Source: CAZICM01 sp964537685
GTDB lineage: Bacteria; Myxococcota_A; Polyangia; Polyangiales; Polyangiaceae
Assembly (NCBI GenBank): GCA_964537685.1
Contig: CAZICM010000091.1
Span: forward strand, 1 to 27,255
Reading direction: 5' to 3'
DNA length: 27,255 bases
Below are positions 23,027 to 27,255 of the stretch, in pieces (position 1 is the stretch's first letter; every line of letters begins with the position of its first letter). The notes under the pieces were generated by a model. The model was given only the letters and a program-made list of their open reading frames with translations. It did not search any database and was not told the DNA's origin. A program made the translations under genes and the position numbers.

Positions 23027-23959
23027 ATGACCTTTCAAAACCTGATTTTAACGCTCCAAAAGTTCTGGGCGGAGCGCGGCTGCCTCATCGTTCAGCCCTA
23101 TAACTCCGAAGTCGGCGCGGGCACCTACAACCCGGCGACATTTTTAAGAGCCCTGGGCCCCGAGCCTTGGAATGTGGCCTTTGTCGAGCCCTCGCGCCGC
23201 CCCACCGACGGACGCTATGGTGAAAATCCAAACCGGCTGCAGCAGTTTCATCAGTTTCAGGTCATACTAAAACCCAGTCCGCTCAATATTCAGGAATTGT
23301 ATTTGGATTCGCTAAAGGCTTTGGGGACAAATCCCTTGGAGCACGATGTGCGGTTTATCGAAGATGATTGGGAATCGCCGACCTTGGGCGCATGGGGCCT
23401 GGGCTGGCAGGTGTGGCTGGATGGGCTTGAGATATCGCAATTTACTTATTTTCAGCAGGTGGGCGGTATTGATTGCCGGCCGGTGTCGGGCGAACTGACC
23501 TATGGACTGGAGCGTATCGCGATGTATCTGCAGGATAAGGATTCGGTCTATGATTTAATCTATTCCGATGAGAGCGATCCTCCTGTGCGCTATGGCGAGC
23601 TCTATCAGCGGGCGGAATGGGAATGGTCGACCTATAACTTTGAAGAAGCCGATGTGGCCGAGCATTTCGCGGCGTTCGATCAATGCGAGGCGGAGGTGAA
23701 GCGGCTGCTCACACGGGGTCAGGCGCAAATCGATCCCATGAAGGCTCTTGTGCTTCCCGCTTATGATTTTGTGGTGAAGGCGGCGCACCGTTTTAATGTA
23801 CTGGATGCCCGCGGGGCCATTAGCGTCACGGAACGTCAGCGCTTTATTGGGCGGGTGAGAGCGCTGGCAAAGATGCTGGCGGAGACCTTTTTGGCGCAGA
23901 GGGAGGGATTGGGTTTCCCGCTGCTGCCGAAGAACGAAGAGGCGAAGGCGGCAGAATAA
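23027..23959 (+). CDS. glyQ: Glycyl-tRNA synthetase alpha subunit
   Basis: The protein is 310 aa, the normal length for GlyQ. It opens MTFQNLILTLQKFWAERGC, and continues QPYNSEVGAGTYNPATFLRA, VEPSRRPTDGRYGENPNR and LQQFHQFQVILKPSP, which are class II motifs of the alpha subunit. Later come LGWQVWLDGLEISQFTYFQQ and GGIDCRPVSGELTYGLERIA. It charges tRNA-Gly together with the beta subunit GlyS. ATG 23027 is chosen because the frame's 97-residue extension from 22736 overlaps the lipoprotein gene and has no GlyQ homology. The gene for GlyS, which often follows glyQ directly, is not here; the next gene is a broken lyase-like remnant. Confidence 0.96.
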   Translation: MTFQNLILTLQKFWAERGCLIVQPYNSEVGAGTYNPATFLRALGPEPWNVAFVEPSRRPTDGRYGENPNRLQQFHQFQVILKPSPLNIQELYLDSLKALGTNPLEHDVRFIEDDWESPTLGAWGLGWQVWLDGLEISQFTYFQQVGGIDCRPVSGELTYGLERIAMYLQDKDSVYDLIYSDESDPPVRYGELYQRAEWEWSTYNFEEADVAEHFAAFDQCEAEVKRLLTRGQAQIDPMKALVLPAYDFVVKAAHRFNVLDARGAISVTERQRFIGRVRALAKMLAETFLAQREGLGFPLLPKNEEAKAAE

Positions 23960-23989
23960 CCGCGCAAGTCAAAGAGCTTCCTGCCCATG

Positions 23990-24012
23990 CCCCGCAGTAT
24001 TTCGCCGCGGGG
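23990..24012 (+). terminator. Short GC hairpin downstream of glyQ
   Basis: CCCCGC (23990-23995) pairs perfectly with GCGGGG (24007-24012) around an 11-nt loop, 31 nt after the glyQ stop. There is no T-run after it, so it is at best a weak or factor-assisted terminator. Confidence 0.3.
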
Positions 24013-24047
24013 TCACGAGCTCATCCAGCAGAGGCACAGGCGGCTCG

Positions 24048-24419
24048 ATGGCCTCGGGGGAGGGCATTGCATCGAAATATCCGAGGGATAAGGGAATCGA
24101 GGGCGACCCGGATGTGATTTTCGCCGACGATTTTGAAAGCCGTCCCGATATCCTGACCGAGCTGGATCGCTGGTACTGTTATGAGTATATGGTGCGGGCG
24201 AATACGGTGGGGCAGCGGGATGGCCGGGTAACGGTGGGGGCGGATGGAAAGGTGGCTGCGGATTTTGGCAATTTAAGGTTTAGAGATATCGAAAGCCTTA
24301 AAATTGACCGCTTTGGTCTTCAGTTTCATCTTGGTTCCAATCCAAATGGAGAGACCAAGAAGTGGTATGATAACGTCGTGGCGGCCAAGAGCTATATTGG
24401 GCCGATGGTTGCGCCTTAA
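24048..24419 (+). pseudogene. Internally deleted remnant of a secreted lyase/lectin-like protein
   Basis: The frame of 123 codons opens without a signal peptide (the ATG at 24048 has no good ribosome site). It contains DPDVIFADDFES, which looks like the beginning of a secreted concanavalin-like or polysaccharide-lyase domain. A short join follows, then WYCYEYMVRANTVGQRDG, a WADGK-like turn (here VGADGK), and KKWYDNVVAAKSYIGPM, which looks like the end of the same kind of domain. The normal centre of such a protein (a hundred or more residues) is missing, so I read it as an in-frame internal deletion. The parent family is from memory and tentative. Its stop is one base from the stop of the convergent beta-helix lipoprotein. 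Confidence 0.45.
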
Positions 24420-24420
24420 A

Positions 24421-25956
24421 CTAGGGGATATATTCGTACGCCCCCACATCGGGCTCCTTGCTCCCATTGGCATCGCCGTCGGCGGGCCTTGGGTTTTTCT
24501 TTCGATCCTCGGCAGGTGCATACACCGGATCGGCCGCATCGATGGGCGGGCTTCCTGCCATGAGCTCGAGATTCCCCATGGCGATATCTTTAAACGGCGA
24601 TTGGTCTGTGGTGATATTCCCGGCACTTAGATCGGGCTGAGCTCCCCGCACCGCGTTGGCCGATGTTCCCACATAGAGGTTGTTGGCATAGGTAAAGGCG
24701 GGCTCAAAACCGGGCAGCGCATTGTACCATACGCCATAGGCTAAATCCCCCGTGACGCCCGCTTTGGGAACGAAGGTGTTGTTGACGACCCACATCCGGG
24801 AGTTGGCCGCATCCGCGGGGTCCATCGCCAAACACGGGGTTAAGTAGATGGATTCGTAGTGGGTGCCGAAGAATTCGTTGTTGACGATATTCGCCTTGAC
24901 GGCTGAATTCTTGGGAACGACTTGTTGGCCGCAGGAATTGCCCGATGTAATTAAAAACTCAATGGAATCGTAGATCCAGCCATTCATCTGATCGCCTTCA
25001 AAACGGCTTCTGGTTACGTCCAGCTCAAAACGGCGCGGGTTCTGGGCGTCGAAATCGCCTCTAAATCGAATTCCCCGCTGGCTGATGCATGTCGAGTCGC
25101 GGAAGGAAAACAATAAATTGCCTCCGGCCACTTCCAGGTTGGCACATTCCAAGATGGCTCCGGTTGCATTGCCGTCCACAATGACTCGCTCAAGATCCAG
25201 CGCGATGGTGCCCCCATTGAGGTAGATTGAGCTGGGAAAGCAGTTGGGAGCATTGGGCGGACACACGGACACCACCACATTGTCGGCGCTGAGGGTGAGA
25301 TCCCGGATAAAGGTGGGGGTTGGATCGGGATCTTCGAGGGAACCTGCGAGAATATGGCCTTTGATTAAGGTTTGAGGCCCTTTGCCTTGAAGCGAGACAT
25401 GAGGGCGCATCACCAAATCGCCGGTATAGGTGCCGGGGGCAATGCACACAATGCCAGGCTGGGGAGCCGCGAGAATGGCTTCGCCTATGGTGGGCTTGTC
25501 GGCTGGGACATTTACGTCGCAAACCACACAGTCGAAATCCATGGAAGCATCGCAGCCCATGGGACAGCATCCATCGCCTGGGGTGCAAGCCATAATCGCG
25601 GTGCTGGTACAGAGAGCATCGCATTGGGCCGCGGAGCCGCTGAGCGCTTCAAGGGTGCAAGCATTGCCATCATCGGGACAGGAATCGGGACAATTGCCAT
25701 CGCATTGTTCGCCGGCTTCGACGGCGCCATTGCCGCAGACCGAAGCGCCGCCTCCTTGGCCTCCTTGGCCTCCTGTGCCCATGGTGCCCCCAGAGCCCCC
25801 CGTGCTGGAGCTGCCTCCAGTGGCGTTGGAAGCGCCGGAGCCCGAAGCGCTTGAAGCATCGGTGGGTGCGGGGTCGGAACAAGCGCCGAGCAATGTTCCA
25901 AGACCCAGCGAAAGAAGGCCAACGCTGCAGAAAAGAGTTATTTTTGTTGAATTCAT
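24421..25956 (-). CDS. Beta-helix lipoprotein with Cys-rich N-terminal module
   Basis: The protein is 511 aa. The signal ends LGTLLGAC (lipid Cys26). Residues ~33-72 are a Ser/Gly linker. Next is the Cys-rich motif CGNGAVEAGEQCDGNCPDSC and CTPGDGCCPMGCD, a repeat typical of myxobacterial surface proteins. Residues ~150-480 look like a right-handed parallel beta-helix (IGEAILAAPQPGIVCIAPG, repeated VVSV/IYLNGG/LERVIVDGNA turns, and VVNNTFVPKAG). The C-terminus has ADGDANGSKEPDVGAYEYIP, common in beta-helix proteins with a choice of anchor. Likely surface-exposed, binding or cleaving polysaccharide; no catalytic residues could be assigned. A perfect hairpin lies directly before the ATG. Confidence 0.8.
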   Translation of the reverse strand: MNSTKITLFCSVGLLSLGLGTLLGACSDPAPTDASSASGSGASNATGGSSSTGGSGGTMGTGGQGGQGGGASVCGNGAVEAGEQCDGNCPDSCPDDGNACTLEALSGSAAQCDALCTSTAIMACTPGDGCCPMGCDASMDFDCVVCDVNVPADKPTIGEAILAAPQPGIVCIAPGTYTGDLVMRPHVSLQGKGPQTLIKGHILAGSLEDPDPTPTFIRDLTLSADNVVVSVCPPNAPNCFPSSIYLNGGTIALDLERVIVDGNATGAILECANLEVAGGNLLFSFRDSTCISQRGIRFRGDFDAQNPRRFELDVTRSRFEGDQMNGWIYDSIEFLITSGNSCGQQVVPKNSAVKANIVNNEFFGTHYESIYLTPCLAMDPADAANSRMWVVNNTFVPKAGVTGDLAYGVWYNALPGFEPAFTYANNLYVGTSANAVRGAQPDLSAGNITTDQSPFKDIAMGNLELMAGSPPIDAADPVYAPAEDRKKNPRPADGDANGSKEPDVGAYEYIP

Positions 25957-25959
25957 TGG

Positions 25960-25981
25960 CCAAAGCGTAGATCGGCTTTGG
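25960..25981 (-). promoter_or_regulatory. Perfect hairpin immediately upstream of the beta-helix lipoprotein start
   Basis: CCAAAGC and GCTTTGG form a 7-bp perfect stem with an 8-nt loop. It ends three bases before the ATG at 25956, in the place of a Shine-Dalgarno site, which is otherwise absent. In the transcript this would sit over the ribosome-binding region, or act as the end of the transcript of the AgmX-like gene upstream, though no T-run follows. Confidence 0.35.
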
Positions 25982-26009
25982 AACCGAGGTCAAGGGTCAA
26001 ATGACTGGG

Positions 26010-26531
26010 CTAGGGCAATACCCAAGGAATTTCGACACCCACGGGCACGCCCGGTTGAATCGGGAGTTTTAGGATGGGAATTTCCTGCATTACACACTGG
26101 GCCACGCCTTCGCGCGCGGTTTCCCGGTCTTCGACGATCCCCCGCATCACTTGACCGCCTTGAGCATCGAAGGAAATCGAAAAGGTGAGTTTGATGGATT
26201 TGGGTTCGGGCTTCTTTTCCAGGGCTGGTTTTACACATGTTTTGACAACAGCCGGCCGGAACTGCTCCAGTTCCTTGAGGGCCGCGTCACGCACGGCATT
26301 GCGGGCCGATTCGGAAGCTTGGGGCATTTGGGGGATAGGATGGCTTTGGGGTAAAGGCTGGGTTTGGGCCGGGCCCTGGGGAGCGGAGCGCGAGGACGCG
26401 ATGGATGTCGCCGCCGGCCCCGGGGAAGGCGCCGGAGTCCGGTCTCGAAGGCCAAAATAAAGGCCGGCGGCGATCAAGGCGCCCGCAATGAGAACGGACG
26501 CCTGGGTGGAGAGGTATTTCTCAAGAGCCAT
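26010..26531 (-). CDS. One-TM protein with AgmX/PglI-like C-terminal domain
   Basis: The protein is 173 aa. A single hydrophobic segment near the N-terminus (~12-27, VLIAGALIAAGLYFGL) has a short cytoplasmic start and is followed by a Pro/Ser/Gln/Ala-rich linker. The C-terminal ~90 residues read TCVKPALEKKPEPKSIKLTF, FDAQGGQVMRGIVEDRE, VAQCVMQEIPILKLP. This is the Cys-x..-Cys, strand-G-strand layout of the AgmX/PglI C-terminal domain of myxobacterial motility and envelope proteins, related in build to TonB C-domains. It follows the collagen-like gene by 9 bp and is presumably co-transcribed. Function not known. Confidence 0.6.
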   Translation of the reverse strand: MALEKYLSTQASVLIAGALIAAGLYFGLRDRTPAPSPGPAATSIASSRSAPQGPAQTQPLPQSHPIPQMPQASESARNAVRDAALKELEQFRPAVVKTCVKPALEKKPEPKSIKLTFSISFDAQGGQVMRGIVEDRETAREGVAQCVMQEIPILKLPIQPGVPVGVEIPWVLP

Positions 26532-26540
26532 GATCTACGA

Positions 26541-27255
26541 TTAGTTGGTCACCATGACCCATCCATTCACATAGTCATTGTCGTTGATGGCCGTTGCGCC
26601 CGTATTGCGAACGCAGAAGCCGACATTCCATGTACCCGCTCCTGGAACGACGGAACCCACCGCGGAAACAGGGGTGGATGTGGTATCAATCTCGATGGTG
26701 GAATACACACCACCACCCGCAAAATTGATGAGCGTTCCCCCAGCGCTTGGCTGATAGCACAGCCCCGTGTCTGCGATGGCAACCCCCGCGCTTGTCCCAA
26801 GAGGTGCCTCGGCTGTACCCGTGATGCGCTGGCCTGCCGTGGTGGTGACTTGGACCGTCGGTCCAGCAAAGACGTATACGGCCGAGGAGCCGGTAATACT
26901 CACGGCCACGGCGCCACCCCATTGGGTGGTCGCGACGATGCCGGTTGCGCCTGTTGCGCCTGTTGCACCTGTTGCTCCTGTCGCGCCCGTTGCGCCCGTT
27001 GCACCGGTTGCGCCTGTTGCACCCACAGGACCCGCAGGACCTTGAGGACCCATTGGCCCAATTGCACCTGTTGCACCCGTTGCACCTGCTGCACCCATCG
27101 CACCCACCGGGCCTGGATCGCCCTGCGGACCTTGAATTCCTTGAGGACCTTGGGGACCCATCGGGCCATCCGCTCCCGTTGGACCCATCGCACCCACTGG
27201 ACCAGGATCGCCCTGCGGGCCTGTTGGACCCATGACACCAGGATCGCCCTGCGGG
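26541..27255 (-). CDS. Collagen-like Gly-X-Y repeat protein (cut by right edge)
   Basis: The frame stays open to the window edge in collagen register (PQGDPG upstream of the internal Met at 27233), so the true N-terminus is outside. The visible part starts with irregular Gly-X-Y triplets (GPTGPQGDPG, GPQGIQGPQGDPG), then about ten GAT triplets. A beta-rich C-terminal domain of ~130 residues follows (TTQWGGAVAVSITGSSAVYV, FAGPTVQVTTTAGQRITGTA, WNVGFCVRNTGATAINDNDY), resembling the globular trimerisation or tip domains of bacterial collagen-like proteins. Pro at X is common, so triple helix formation is plausible. Likely a surface or secreted fibre-forming protein. An AgmX-like gene follows 9 bp downstream. 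Confidence 0.85.
   Translation of the reverse strand, partial: PQGDPGVMGPTGPQGDPGPVGAMGPTGADGPMGPQGPQGIQGPQGDPGPVGAMGAAGATGATGAIGPMGPQGPAGPVGATGATGATGATGATGATGATGATGATGIVATTQWGGAVAVSITGSSAVYVFAGPTVQVTTTAGQRITGTAEAPLGTSAGVAIADTGLCYQPSAGGTLINFAGGGVYSTIEIDTTSTPVSAVGSVVPGAGTWNVGFCVRNTGATAINDNDYVNGWVMVTN
26938..27030 (-). repeat. 9-bp tandem repeats encoding Gly-Ala-Thr
   Basis: About ten 9-bp units (plus-strand form GCGCCTGTT with drift among GCACCTGTT, GCTCCTGTC, GCGCCCGTT) are in frame with the collagen-like gene and encode successive GAT triplets. They are a likely site of length variation by slippage or unequal recombination. Confidence 0.85.

Overview
The window looks like a chromosomal segment of a Gram-negative, moderate-GC member of the Myxococcota (deltaproteobacterial) or a near relative. 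The pointers are several Gly/Ser-rich, Cys-rich lipoproteins (one with the CGNG..E.GE.CD motif common in myxobacterial secreted proteins), a collagen-like protein followed by an AgmX-like one-TM protein, a PGRP amidase with C-terminal S-layer-homology repeats, and split glycyl-tRNA synthetase (glyQ). I could run no database search, so the organism call is inference.

Region 1 (1-9583) is a conflict/defence-like island. On the minus strand a tightly coupled operon runs leftward from 5017: a CHAT protease with a C-terminal effector-associated domain, a GASH helical protein, two different TRAFAC-type GTPases, and a GAP1-type protein cut by the left edge. Every junction is overlapping (three ATGA overlaps and one 14-nt overlap). 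This matches the GTPase-associated conflict systems predicted computationally in multicellular bacteria. Divergent from it is a TIR-TM-FGE/C-type-lectin protein. Its last ~34 codons have a base composition unlike the rest of the gene and resemble the variable region of a diversity-generating retroelement (DGR) target. Next come an Uma2-type nuclease, a truncated minus-strand remnant missed by simple ORF calling, and an unusual fusion of a DNase I-like (EEP) domain to an OTU cysteine protease with all recognisable catalytic residues.

Region 2 (9556-16771) is mostly metabolic or envelope: a SAM methyltransferase and a PGRP-SLH lipoprotein (minus-strand pair), an unrecognised secreted protein, a DUF6640-like membrane protein coupled to a PheA/TfdB-type FAD monooxygenase, a Cys-rich lipoprotein, and a second SAM methyltransferase.

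Region 3 (16772-22350) starts with an intergenic array of seven diverged but strictly in-register 42-bp repeats. It is followed by a large secreted helical/beta protein paired with a subtilisin-like S8 protease. Three 11-bp direct repeats lie upstream of the protease, and the gene upstream of those encodes a membrane histidine kinase.

Region 4 (22351-27255) holds a small lipoprotein, glyQ (no glyS follows), an internally deleted lyase-like remnant, a beta-helix lipoprotein, an AgmX-like protein and a collagen-like protein cut by the right edge. I see no tRNA, rRNA, insertion sequence, CRISPR array or reverse transcriptase in the window.
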